Notes under the pieces: generated by a model | Database searches by the model: none | Told to the model about the DNA's origin: nothing | The model's input: the letters and a program-made list of their open reading frames with translations, nothing else | Origin: Trinickia dinghuensis | GTDB lineage: Bacteria > Pseudomonadota > Gammaproteobacteria > Burkholderiales > Burkholderiaceae | Assembly (NCBI RefSeq): GCF_003367175.1 | Contig: NZ_QRGA01000006.1 | Location: forward strand, 406,783-470,782 | Reading direction: 5' to 3' | DNA length: 64,000 nt | Position numbers and translations under genes: made by a program | Shown: positions 33,765 through 43,069 of the stretch, piece by piece | Layout of the letters: every line of letters starts with the position of its first letter | Numbering within the stretch: position 1 is the first letter of the stretch

Positions 33765-34397
33765 ATGGATGAAATAACAAGACAGTATAGGGACGCGCTT
33801 AGGCTGCTTTTCATTCTTGCCAGGGCAGGGGACGAGCCGACGGGGAATCTACCGGTGACAGAGGCCGTGCGCGTCGTGTGGTCGGAGAAGAAGCTTCAAA
33901 AGATGGATTTCTGGGTACGAAACCCGGACCACTTCGCTTATGCGTTGCTTGAGGCACATAGCGAAGATGGCACTTACGGCTATTTTTCGATTGCCGCGTC
34001 GATTGGGGACTCGGAAGAACCCGAGATTCGGAGAGACGCGATGCTTAAATACCTCTACGGTGCCTACGAGCCGCTTGACACAGCACTCGCCCCTCTCGTG
34101 AGCTTTGGCCTGGCCCGCATGGTTCGCGATAAAGAATCCCGGCAACGGATGTACTTCCTTTTGCCTGCGGGGCTCGCAGTTGCGGATAAGATTGCCAAGG
34201 AACTCCCAGAAGCCCGTTGGTATGAAGACCGCACAACGCTGATTGGTGCATTCTGCAAGGGTAAGTCTGGTGACGAGCTCGCGCGGTGGCAATACCGAAA
34301 TCCTAGCTACTCTGGCGCGAAGCACCTCGAACCCATTGGTTCTATCGCGGAGGAAGTGCGCAGACGTATCGACGAACTAGCGGCACAGGGTGCGTGA
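33765..34397 (+). CDS. Small partner protein of the SMC-like ATPase (ABC-3C middle-component or LmuC-like)
   Basis: 210 aa. Helical/winged-helix-like sequence: RQYRDALRLLFILARAGDEP, then FWVRNPDHFAYALLEAH, later FGLARMVRDKESRQRMYFLL resembling a wing, and RWYEDRTTLIGAFCKGKSGD. The end overlaps the upstream GTG option for the SMC-like gene. In Lamassu and ABC-3C systems a small protein of about 200 aa sits directly before the SMC-like ATPase. The assignment rests on size and position. Confidence 0.5.
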   Translation: MDEITRQYRDALRLLFILARAGDEPTGNLPVTEAVRVVWSEKKLQKMDFWVRNPDHFAYALLEAHSEDGTYGYFSIAASIGDSEEPEIRRDAMLKYLYGAYEPLDTALAPLVSFGLARMVRDKESRQRMYFLLPAGLAVADKIAKELPEARWYEDRTTLIGAFCKGKSGDELARWQYRNPSYSGAKHLEPIGSIAEEVRRRIDELAAQGA

Positions 34398-34401
34398 ACA
34401 T

Positions 34402-36369
34402 ATGAACATTAATAGAGCGTTTTCTCCTCTGAAGCAGGCCGTCGCTGAAAAAGCGAAGATTTCGTTAGCTACTGTCGATAGCATCTTCGCGACAGCGAAC
34501 ATCACGGAAGAGGTAGGCACACGGCAAGCGGAACATCTCACGTTTCGTCGTCTCACATTCAGCGGTGTCAAGCGAGCAACCAACGCAGGCGACGGGCCAT
34601 TCAGATTCGAGTGGGTAGGCCTTGACTCGGGCCTTTGGCTGGTTCTTAGCGATGACCTGAATCAGGTCGGCAAGTCAACTATCCTAGAAGTAATGCTGTG
34701 GGCGTTGCGTGGTCGCGCGCGGGGCCTACGCCCGGAAGTCCGAGCATGGATTGAGCGCGTTGAGTTGGAATTCTCTATTGGCCTAGACCGCTATCTTGTT
34801 CAGTTCGATGAAAGGGAAAGCGGTCCAGTCGGCGAGTTGCTGCGTGTGTCGCCTGGCCCGGCGCAGATTCTCTCCACGTTCGAGGGGAATGAACCGTTCG
34901 AGCATGCGATGGGCGAATTGATGATGAAGCGATTCGCGCTTCAAGCAATTCCCATCGTGAACCGGCAAGCTGACGTCGCTGAGCAGATTCATCACACCTG
35001 GACACTCTACGCGGCTTCCATGTTCATTGAAGGCGCCAACAAGGCGATTCTGGGCGATGTCGTGGTCGGGGCATTGTGGTGGCGGATGCTGCATCTTTTT
35101 GTGGGGATGCCGTATTCGGGCGCTCACATGTCACTCCGGAGTGCGGTGACACTGACTGCTCTGCGGCTCGAAAAGCTACAGGGACGTCCTGCTGGCGTTA
35201 CCTCTCTTCGGGACGAGCTTTCAAAGCTCGATGCTCGCATCAGCGAGTTGACGGATAGGCTGAACGCATCAACGGTTGTTACTCCTCACGGAGCTGATGT
35301 TCAGGAGCTACTGCGAGCCTACACGCGCGAGGCCGTCGCGCTCTCAAAATTGGAGCACTCCGTAGCAGATGCTGAACATCGGCTGTCTGTTGCCACCCGG
35401 CATGCGAATGAAGCACGCTCGGAGTTGCGGCGCTTGCAGGATGGCGCAGCAGCCAAGCGGGTATTCGCTGGCCTGAATCCCGTTTGCTGTCCACGCTGCG
35501 CCAAGCCGTTCCCGAGTGAGCGCATGGAGGTCGAAAGCTCGGGTGGGAACTGTGCTGTGTGTGATAGAGATACGCTTACGGACGACCACGAGGCGATGGA
35601 GGCAGCACTTGCGGAAACGCAGGCGCGCATTGACGACGCTGCTGCTGAAAAGGATGAGGCCACCGAGCAACTGAGGCAATGCAGGACGAATCGCGATTCA
35701 GCACAGTCTACAGTCGATTTGCTGGCAACAGGCATCCGTGACGTAGAGCAGAATCTCAGCGCATACCAGGCGCAGATGGAGATGCGTCTCGAGCTTGAGC
35801 GTGCGCATGGCGCGCATGAACAACTCAAGGAACTGGAGAGCGAGCAGCGTGTGTCGGAGCCAGCGGAGGAGCTTGCAGAACAACTGCGGATTTTGCAAAT
35901 AGCAGAAAGTGTGGCAGAGGAACGACTCAAAGCGAGCGGCGCAGACCTGCTTGAGCAATTGGAAACCGAGCTGGTATCTGTTGCGACACGAGTCGGCTTC
36001 CGTGGACTGGAGAGCGTGGCTATACGTGGAAACGGTATAACGCTCAAGGTGTCCGGTACCGAGAGCAGTTTCGGCAAGCAGACCGCCGGCCAGAGATTGC
36101 GCTTGCGCATCTCGTTAGTCATTGCAATGATGAAGTTGGCGGGAAGGAGTGGGCGTGGGCATCATCCAGGGCTTTTGTTCATTGACTCGCCAGGCTCTGA
36201 AGAACTCAGCGAAAGTGATTTGGGTGCGATGATGGGCGAAATTCGCGCACTGTGCGCCGAGACCAACAATCTGCAAATTTTTGTGTCGTCTGCACGTGGC
36301 CGCAGTCTCGCCGGTGTAGTGGACACCGATAGACAGGTCTGGCCGACGCCGAGCGGAGCTATGTTCTGA
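34402..36369 (+). CDS. SMC/Rad50-like ABC ATPase with zinc-hook-like cysteines
   Basis: 655 aa from ATG 34402; a GTG at 34390 would overlap the upstream gene. Residues 84-97 (counting from GTG) read LVLSDDLNQVGKSTILE, a divergent Walker A. A coiled coil covers about 265-560, broken by a CxxC pair at each side of CCPRCAKPFPSERM and GGNCAVCDRD, a Rad50-type hook. The ABC signature is degenerate (GKQTAGQRLRLRIS), and Walker B is GLLFIDSPGSEE near residue 594. This architecture matches LmuB-type and ABC-3C ATPases that sense DNA ends or structures and release a nuclease effector. Confidence 0.8.
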   Translation: MNINRAFSPLKQAVAEKAKISLATVDSIFATANITEEVGTRQAEHLTFRRLTFSGVKRATNAGDGPFRFEWVGLDSGLWLVLSDDLNQVGKSTILEVMLWALRGRARGLRPEVRAWIERVELEFSIGLDRYLVQFDERESGPVGELLRVSPGPAQILSTFEGNEPFEHAMGELMMKRFALQAIPIVNRQADVAEQIHHTWTLYAASMFIEGANKAILGDVVVGALWWRMLHLFVGMPYSGAHMSLRSAVTLTALRLEKLQGRPAGVTSLRDELSKLDARISELTDRLNASTVVTPHGADVQELLRAYTREAVALSKLEHSVADAEHRLSVATRHANEARSELRRLQDGAAAKRVFAGLNPVCCPRCAKPFPSERMEVESSGGNCAVCDRDTLTDDHEAMEAALAETQARIDDAAAEKDEATEQLRQCRTNRDSAQSTVDLLATGIRDVEQNLSAYQAQMEMRLELERAHGAHEQLKELESEQRVSEPAEELAEQLRILQIAESVAEERLKASGADLLEQLETELVSVATRVGFRGLESVAIRGNGITLKVSGTESSFGKQTAGQRLRLRISLVIAMMKLAGRSGRGHHPGLLFIDSPGSEELSESDLGAMMGEIRALCAETNNLQIFVSSARGRSLAGVVDTDRQVWPTPSGAMF

Positions 36370-36391
36370 TTGAGCATCCACGCAACTAACC

Positions 36392-38401
36392 ATGAATATC
36401 GACGAGTTCACCGCCGTATTGTCCCGCGAGGAATCGCCCAGTTCGCATGAACTCGGCGGGCCCCAAGCCATACTTGCGTTGGCATCGGAATTCGTGGACA
36501 GCGTGTATGCGGACAGGATGGCCGACGTGCTGTCGCAAATGGGTTCTGACGCGCAGAGCGACTATCTTCGCTTCGCCGTGGGAGTGCTGCGTAGCAACCC
36601 TTATCCACTTGTCGTCGCCGCCGTCGGTGAGCATCTGGCGGGTTCGAACATCTCCAAGAGTGAGGCGATGTTGGCGCAAGACGTGCTTCTACTGCGAGCG
36701 CGCACAACCAATACGCATCTCGACAACGAAATGGCCTCCGAGTGTCTGTCGGGTGCATTCTTGCTCGCATGCGAGTTGAAGGCGTCGAAGTCTGCCGTGA
36801 TTGCGGCGCTCGAGCGCATAGAGCCCGGCGACAATTCTTTACTAGTTCGCAGAGCTGCGCTGCTTGCGGGACTCGCATGGTTTTGGGAGAACTCGCGGGA
36901 CATCGAAGGAGCTCTTGCGAGACTGGCAGAGGATGAGGACGCGGGAGAGCAGGCGGCGTTCGAGCTAGGTATGATTCAGGTCGACTGCGCTCTGAGTAGC
37001 CTCGATAAGGAGTCGCTCTTCGTGCGCCTGGGAGGCGCATTGCGGTGGTTCGAGACCGCCGAAAATATTGACCCCGGCATGCTTGAAGCGACCGCATTTC
37101 GCGGCACGCTGCGAGCGTTGATGTTGTTTTGCGACGGGGCGTCGACGTCGGAAGTTGAAGCGCAACTGACGCAGGCGTGTGAGGCTGCAGGCGAGCGATA
37201 CCATGACCTCGACACCTTTTCGGTGCGCAAGTGGCTTAGGCGGCGACTTGATGCGCAGATGACATGGTACAAGCTGTCGTGTGCATTGCAGGGACTCACC
37301 GACCACATGTCGGAGAGGAGTTGGCTGCGTGCATTACCGGTGCTACAGCAAATTGCCGACCTGCGCAGCACTCTGGTCAGCCTCGCGACAGATTCAGGTG
37401 ATACCTTACGGGAAGCAGTTACGAGGCGATTGGCATCTGGATTCGTGGCTCGAGAAGGTCTGCGGGCTCATCTGCAGGATTGGGCTGCAGATGTGGATAC
37501 CGATGACTACTCTCGGCAGCACGCGCTTGCCATGTTAGCTGCGGTCGAGGCTGCGAGGTCCGACCAGGGAAAAGCCGCGCCGCTGGCGAGCGAAGATGGT
37601 CTCGTCAGCGGCGCTAGACCAGACGATGAAATTCTCGGGCACGCCGGCGTCTTGCTCACCGCGCAGACGGCAGCGCCGCTCTCTGAACAGCAGGAAAAGT
37701 GCTTCGCGCAAATCACCTCGGCACTTCGCTCGCACGACGACTACACAGGGAGCGTTCGTCGAGATGTCGACGTCTTCGTCATTTTCCTTGTCCGCTTTCT
37801 CTCGCATTGCCTTGACGTTGGCTATGAAATGGGAAAGACGTCCTTTTCATTCCTGTTTCAACAGGCTGGCGCCAAGCCACTAGAACAGCAACTGCAGGAG
37901 GCAATGTTCACTTGGCTGCATCTCCTAGCCTGGGGCTTCAAAAATCACCAAGTCAGACGGGAGGTGCCGGATGTCGCTTCGGGGCGAGCTGATTTGGCCA
38001 TCACGACCGAAGCGTGGACGATGTATGCGGAACTTAAGCGAGAGATGACTGACGCGTCGCGGGCGGGCCTCACGAAGTACCTTGGGCAAGCGTCGACCTA
38101 CCAACTAACTGGACCACGCATTGGCTTTCTGGTCGTACTGGACCTCTGCTCGCAGAGGGATTGGACATTAACGCTTCTAGACAACTGCTGGGTGGAGTCC
38201 GTACAGACAGCGGAAGATTCGAGTCCGCGAATGGTCGTGGTTTTTCGCATTCCAGGGGGACGACCAGTACCGTCCGACGTTGTCACCCCCCCGAGCAATA
38301 CCCGTGCAAAGCGTGGTGACTCGAAGCCCAAAAAAACGAAGCCCGAAGCGAATCTTGGGAAGGTCGCCTCATGGCGGAAGGGGACAACTCCGCGAGCGTA
38401 G
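36392..38401 (+). CDS. Helical-repeat protein with C-terminal PD-(D/E)xK nuclease-like domain
   Basis: 669 aa, 22 bp after the SMC-like gene. Residues 1-500 are all-helical and Leu/Ala rich, like a TPR/HEAT-type scaffold. Residues 515-590 have a nuclease-like core: VRREVPDVASGRADLAITTE (Asp), then MYAELKRE (E-x-K), then LTKYLGQASTYQ (Gln after a helix) and GFLVVLDL. The tail is Lys-rich. In Lamassu/ABC-3C systems an effector nuclease accompanies the ATPase; this is the likely effector here. Confidence 0.6.
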   Translation: MNIDEFTAVLSREESPSSHELGGPQAILALASEFVDSVYADRMADVLSQMGSDAQSDYLRFAVGVLRSNPYPLVVAAVGEHLAGSNISKSEAMLAQDVLLLRARTTNTHLDNEMASECLSGAFLLACELKASKSAVIAALERIEPGDNSLLVRRAALLAGLAWFWENSRDIEGALARLAEDEDAGEQAAFELGMIQVDCALSSLDKESLFVRLGGALRWFETAENIDPGMLEATAFRGTLRALMLFCDGASTSEVEAQLTQACEAAGERYHDLDTFSVRKWLRRRLDAQMTWYKLSCALQGLTDHMSERSWLRALPVLQQIADLRSTLVSLATDSGDTLREAVTRRLASGFVAREGLRAHLQDWAADVDTDDYSRQHALAMLAAVEAARSDQGKAAPLASEDGLVSGARPDDEILGHAGVLLTAQTAAPLSEQQEKCFAQITSALRSHDDYTGSVRRDVDVFVIFLVRFLSHCLDVGYEMGKTSFSFLFQQAGAKPLEQQLQEAMFTWLHLLAWGFKNHQVRREVPDVASGRADLAITTEAWTMYAELKREMTDASRAGLTKYLGQASTYQLTGPRIGFLVVLDLCSQRDWTLTLLDNCWVESVQTAEDSSPRMVVVFRIPGGRPVPSDVVTPPSNTRAKRGDSKPKKTKPEANLGKVASWRKGTTPRA

Positions 38402-38647
38402 GCCGCGGAGGGCTGGATGCTGCATATTTTCCCAAATCGGAACGCCGCCCGTTGCGAGCGCCTAGAGATGAGCGATGGCGATGGGTGGCGATTCATTGAG
38501 AAGGTGTTCGGTGACCAGATGACCGCCTCGCAAGACAAACAATCTCATCTTTTGCTTCCCAAATTCTCACCGGATACTTCCCACCGCCCGCAGAGGCTTG
38601 TCCGGCCGGGTGTAAAATCTCAACTTTTGCGTACTGCTACAAGCTGC

Positions 38648-38942
38648 TCAACAGAAATTTCGACTGACTGCCGTAAGCTCACCAAGCATGTGCGACATAT
38701 CGACAAGCCGTTGGGCGACCAGGTGTCGGACCTCGCCCTCGCATTGCCACGTTCCGTACACCGCACGCAGTGATGCGCCCAGCGCTTCCTGCCGAAACTT
38801 CTCCTGCAGCGAAGGCCAGATGATGACATTGGCGTTGCCCGTCTCATCCTCGATGGTAACGAAAATCACGCTCTTTGCGGTCCCCGGTCGCTGACGTACC
38901 GTGACTAACCCACAACCACGCGCGAGTCCGCCGCTCCGATTT
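38648..38942 (-). pseudogene. dnaE2: 3' fragment of dnaE2 (imuC), error-prone DNA polymerase
   Basis: The minus strand reads RGCGLVTVRQRPGTAKSVIF, then VTIEDETGNANVIIWPSLQE, ..., HLVAQRLVDMSHMLGEL and SRNFC at a stop. This is the C-terminal OB-fold end of DnaE2, including a natural-looking terminus. Only about 96 of some 1050 residues remain, and an in-frame stop precedes the fragment. It lies between the nuclease-like gene and the caspase-helicase gene, so it marks a recombination scar. Confidence 0.75.
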
Positions 38943-38973
38943 CATAGCCGTAAGCCTCGGCCACGGAATCTGC

Positions 38974-41900
38974 TCACACAGCGCCGGGCGCCGAACTGGC
39001 AAGTTCGCGATGTGCCTCCCGCAGTTTCGCCGAACTTTCAGCGCCAATACATTGAGTCAATGCGTCGTCAGGCATGGCAAATACCGCCTCCGAATCAAGC
39101 GCGTCACACTCAATCAATGCGAGACGCTGGCCGCGATTCAGCTCTATCGGTAGGTTGAGCAAAGGAAGGCTCCGTGTTGGGAGACCAAACTCTAGGCGAG
39201 GAATCAGCTCTTCAACTGACGCCAGCAGTTCAGGATTGTCGAGAAGCAGTGCTGTAAGCACGCCGCGGGCGGAACGCAGATGATAGCGAGTCGTGTCTGC
39301 GATGTTCATGATGTCACCATAGTTGACGGCCGCCCAGAATTGGTTCGTCGTGTAACGGCGCTCAATTTCATCAACTGCGACGCCCTCAATCCAATCGGAG
39401 ATAATGCACGCTCTTTTGCATCGCTTCCACATCTGATGTTGGTCGGCACCAAACCTTTGCAGAAGTTGTGCGGCACGCAAGCCGAACCGTTGCGTAGTTT
39501 GGCTCACTCGAACTGCCTCAGTGGTGCCGCGTTTCAAGGTGGGAGCATTTACGTCGTCCATTTCCTCCAAGACTTGAAGCAGGCACAGGACGTAGACTGA
39601 TGACGTAGTCGCCCAGTCCACTCCCCTCACAAGCTCAACGAGGCGCAGCCCAGACTCAAATGACAGCGATGATGCCCCCACTGCCTGGCCAAGGAGGGTG
39701 AGATGAATCACTCCGCTTTCGTCCTCCGCCAGATTGGCTTGCAGTAGCCGGGAGATGAGCTCCGAAATCTGCTCCTCAACCCAGGGCACCCATGCCGGAT
39801 TCGCTCGCGACGCAGCATATCCGCCGAACGTATTGACGAGCAGGCCCGGAATCTCAGCCGTCGTCACCCCACGAACCTGACTGAGAATGCGCAGAAGCCA
39901 GGTCGCTAGCTTCTCATTCTTGAACGACGAAGCCACATCTTCTGGTCGGCCCTGGACATAGCGGGCAAAGAGTTGGGCTCGCTCGATAGGATTGTCAGCA
40001 AGCATTATGGCCTTTCCTGTCTCGTTGAATCCCAGGCGACCGGCTCGACCAGCCATGTTCTTATATTCAGCGATGGTGAACGGCCGGCCGTCTTCGCCGA
40101 GGAATTCCTTCTCGGCAAGGATGACTGTCGAGGCCGGCGTGTTAATGCCAGCAGCCAGTGTCGTCGTCGATGCGAGCGCGTGAATCCCACCATCTGCGCT
40201 ACGGAACCCCCGCTCGACGGCTTCCCTCTCGGTTCTCGTCAGATTTGCGCTGTGGAAAGCAGTGCCGCCCTCCAAGCAAAAGCGCAAATCGTGGGATGCA
40301 GAACTCAACCCGTGTTCTGGCAAGGCTCCAAGCGCTGCAGTTGCCCGACCAAGACCGAGTTCCCTCGCGAGATACTTGGCACAACCTTGTGCTTTTCCTC
40401 GCGAGTTCCTGAAGACAATTAGCTTCTCCCCGCGAGATACGAGCTTTTGTGCTAATGGGACAACCACGTCCTGCGAAGATTGCTCCTTCGTTCGTTGGAC
40501 TATGGCGTGTCGTGGCAACATTTCTTCGGTCTTGACGGCCCCGTCGGCGTCCCGGTATTGAAGCGTCCCGTTGCGGTCGAGAACCCCCTCAATCAGCGGT
40601 ACTGGACGCTCCCTGGAGAGAAGGACGGGAACGTCCAGCCATTGGTTGAAGCCGTTTAGTTCGCCCAGGACAGCCGACAGCAAGACAAGCTGCGGAGATA
40701 CGCCACGTTCTTTAGCGCGAACAAGCATAGCCAGTATCAGCTCGACCGTGATGCCGCGCCGTGGGTCTGTAATGAACTGCCCCTCATCGACTACGACGAC
40801 GCCCAGACGACTTAATAGATGCGGCGAGCCAAGTGCAACACTGAGGAACATCTCGTAGGTAAAAAAGGCGAGGTCGTATCTACTCGTGAGGATGGAGCCG
40901 ACCGAGTCAGACGCATCGCCAGAACAACGGACCACGCGCAGGCCGGCCTCCCCATATCTGGCAGTGAATTCCTCGAATTTTTCATTGACGATGGCGCGGT
41001 AAGGCAGCAGGAATACTGCCTTCTGGCCCGCGACGACCGATTGGATGGCGGCGAGCTCACCAACCATGGTCTTTCCCGAACTGGTCGGCGCGACGACCAT
41101 AAGTGAGCGGGCAGCGAGGACGGCGTACTCATTGACGGCTCGCATCTGCAGCGTGTTCAAACCATGTGGAAAGCGTGCCACCCACTGCTCAACGATTTCG
41201 TCTGGGAAGCCGTGCGGGAGCAGGTCCGAGAACGGCCCATTGACATGAACGACGTTCGTCGAAGGGAAGTTGGCATTGAAATTGGCTCCGCGCTTAAGCC
41301 TCGGGAAGACCAACCCTCCCTCTACATGCCCCAGGAACACGGGCGTTTGTGTATAGCCAAGCCTCTCGCCGGCCACGCGGGTAAGTTGGATAATGTCGTC
41401 CGCGATTGCGGGAAAACTAACTGTCTCCGCCATTCCATCGGCCATCGCTTGAATCAACGCGGCCGTCAGCAAACCGTGACCAGTCCCAGGCTGTTCCCAA
41501 GCCGATTGGGTCGCCGTGCATGCTGCTAGAAGCACTCGCCCGTCGCCCGCTACATTTTCCAGCGAGAAAGCACTACGTGGTGTGGCATTGACCTCAAGCA
41601 CTCGCGCCGGGGCATGCCCGCTAAAACACGAATCGAGAACAAACAGAACGGCCCTAGCCTTGGTCATCCTGAACGCGTCGGCAAGGGTTGTCATCGGCAA
41701 GGTCGTGCCGGAAAGGTCCGTGCTAACCGTGTCGTAGAATACGAGACAGCCATCCGGCGTGCCATGCCCGGCAAAACTGAGAATGACGACGTCTTCGTCG
41801 GACGCTATATCTAACGCCTCCAGGATGGCTCGAGACGTGACCTCCTTTGTAGCGACTTCATCGACGAGCAGCGTAGAGCTGAGGTCGGGAAACGTGTCAG

Positions 41901-42006
41901 AAAACAGTGACCATAGTGCCAAGGCATCGCGCTTTGCGCCTGGTAGCTCGTTGACGGTCTGGTCGAGCTGCTTGTTGACTCCGACAAATACGGCTTTGTA
42001 AGCCAT
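38974..42006 (-). CDS. Caspase-like protease fused to a Ski2-like superfamily-2 helicase
   Basis: 1010 aa. Residues 1-235 are a C14 caspase-type domain: MAYKAVFVGVNKQLDQTVNE, catalytic His81 in VILSFAGHGTPDG and Cys127 in LFVLDSCFSGHA. Residues 280-760 are a helicase: Walker A APTSSGKT (306-313), VVVVDEGQF (Walker B, DEGQ at 407-410), LLSAV motif III, and NMAGRAGRLG motif VI as in Ski2/Hel308/Brr2 enzymes. The C-terminal 300 residues are helical, like the ratchet region. The pairing implies that sensing or unwinding of nucleic acid switches on proteolysis. It is divergent from a membrane protein and a second caspase. Confidence 0.85.
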   Translation of the reverse strand: MAYKAVFVGVNKQLDQTVNELPGAKRDALALWSLFSDTFPDLSSTLLVDEVATKEVTSRAILEALDIASDEDVVILSFAGHGTPDGCLVFYDTVSTDLSGTTLPMTTLADAFRMTKARAVLFVLDSCFSGHAPARVLEVNATPRSAFSLENVAGDGRVLLAACTATQSAWEQPGTGHGLLTAALIQAMADGMAETVSFPAIADDIIQLTRVAGERLGYTQTPVFLGHVEGGLVFPRLKRGANFNANFPSTNVVHVNGPFSDLLPHGFPDEIVEQWVARFPHGLNTLQMRAVNEYAVLAARSLMVVAPTSSGKTMVGELAAIQSVVAGQKAVFLLPYRAIVNEKFEEFTARYGEAGLRVVRCSGDASDSVGSILTSRYDLAFFTYEMFLSVALGSPHLLSRLGVVVVDEGQFITDPRRGITVELILAMLVRAKERGVSPQLVLLSAVLGELNGFNQWLDVPVLLSRERPVPLIEGVLDRNGTLQYRDADGAVKTEEMLPRHAIVQRTKEQSSQDVVVPLAQKLVSRGEKLIVFRNSRGKAQGCAKYLARELGLGRATAALGALPEHGLSSASHDLRFCLEGGTAFHSANLTRTEREAVERGFRSADGGIHALASTTTLAAGINTPASTVILAEKEFLGEDGRPFTIAEYKNMAGRAGRLGFNETGKAIMLADNPIERAQLFARYVQGRPEDVASSFKNEKLATWLLRILSQVRGVTTAEIPGLLVNTFGGYAASRANPAWVPWVEEQISELISRLLQANLAEDESGVIHLTLLGQAVGASSLSFESGLRLVELVRGVDWATTSSVYVLCLLQVLEEMDDVNAPTLKRGTTEAVRVSQTTQRFGLRAAQLLQRFGADQHQMWKRCKRACIISDWIEGVAVDEIERRYTTNQFWAAVNYGDIMNIADTTRYHLRSARGVLTALLLDNPELLASVEELIPRLEFGLPTRSLPLLNLPIELNRGQRLALIECDALDSEAVFAMPDDALTQCIGAESSAKLREAHRELASSAPGAV

Positions 42007-42195
42007 GGCATCTCCACGCTAAAGCGCGATTTCCACGATTACTCGAATGTTTGCCACTGGAATCAGCATACTCGGTCTCGGCAAGAGGGTATCAAACCAG
42101 CCACCTAGCAACCCGAAACTCCAGACCGTTGTATTATAATTGCGGTGCGAAGGATTGCCTCAGCATAAATATAGACGGGGAAGGTGTTTTTTGAG

Positions 42196-43062
42196 ATGAA
42201 CGCAGAGCACAAGACTGTCGATAGCGCTGGTGAGCCCTTGCTAACCAGCGGCAACGGCGACTACAAAGAAAAGTGGACCCACATCCGACAGCACATCGAA
42301 ATCCGGCGGACGAACGACTATTGCGTCGGCCTCGACGAAAAGCTGAAGATTGACTGGGGCACCACTGCGGAGTACGACCGGGTTGAGCTTGCCAACGATG
42401 AAGCGGTACGAAAGCAGCGCTCGGCAATTCTCGCAGATATCGCTGTCGAGGAAGCGAGTCCCCGTGACGACCTCGACAAAGACGTAGTTATTCGATACAA
42501 AACGCTTCTGGGCGAGGCTTGCGTTCTCTGCTTTGAGGGAGAGTTCGAAGGGGCTCAAAGAACGCTTGAAAGCGCAAAGAAATACATGGCTTCGCGGAGC
42601 GAAGAGCGTTCGCGTCAATGGTATGTCGAGGCCAGCGCCACAGCCACCATCCCGTTCCTCGCAGTCTTTGCTGCAATTTGGTGCTCCCGCCAATCGACTA
42701 GCGCTTTTCTCGGCGTCAACGCATTTTGGCTGCTGCTTTCAGGCTGCGGGGGAGCTATCGGCGCACTGCTTTCTGTTATCGCCCGAAGCGGAAAGCTCAA
42801 GTTCGATGTCGGTGCCGGGCAACGGCTGCACTACCTCGAGGGCTCATCGCGAATTGTCGCGGGTGCAATATCCGGGCTGGTCGCCGCGCTGGCAGTTCGG
42901 TCGGACCTGGTGTTCGGTGCTTTCGCCCGCGACCACTTATCGTTGGTAACGATGCTCGCTGCCATAGCAGCTGGCAGAGGTGAGCGCCTAGCAACGTCGA
43001 TTATCTCGAAGTTCGACGAGAAAACGGAGTCAATGAAATCCGAAGGCCAAACAGGAGGATGA
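42196..43062 (+). CDS. Membrane protein upstream of a stand-alone caspase
   Basis: 288 aa from ATG 42196; an upstream GTG at 42184 is possible. Residues 1-145 are soluble, acidic and helical, with DYKEKWTHIRQHIEIRRTND. Three to four membrane segments follow: ATATIPFLAVFAAIW, NAFWLLLSGCGGAIGALLSV, RIVAGAISGLVAALAV and LSLVTMLAAIAAG. The gene ends 7 bp before the caspase gene. A membrane pore or anchor cleaved or gated by the caspase is a reasonable idea but not shown. Confidence 0.6.
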   Translation: MNAEHKTVDSAGEPLLTSGNGDYKEKWTHIRQHIEIRRTNDYCVGLDEKLKIDWGTTAEYDRVELANDEAVRKQRSAILADIAVEEASPRDDLDKDVVIRYKTLLGEACVLCFEGEFEGAQRTLESAKKYMASRSEERSRQWYVEASATATIPFLAVFAAIWCSRQSTSAFLGVNAFWLLLSGCGGAIGALLSVIARSGKLKFDVGAGQRLHYLEGSSRIVAGAISGLVAALAVRSDLVFGAFARDHLSLVTMLAAIAAGRGERLATSIISKFDEKTESMKSEGQTGG

Positions 43063-43069
43063 AGACGGT

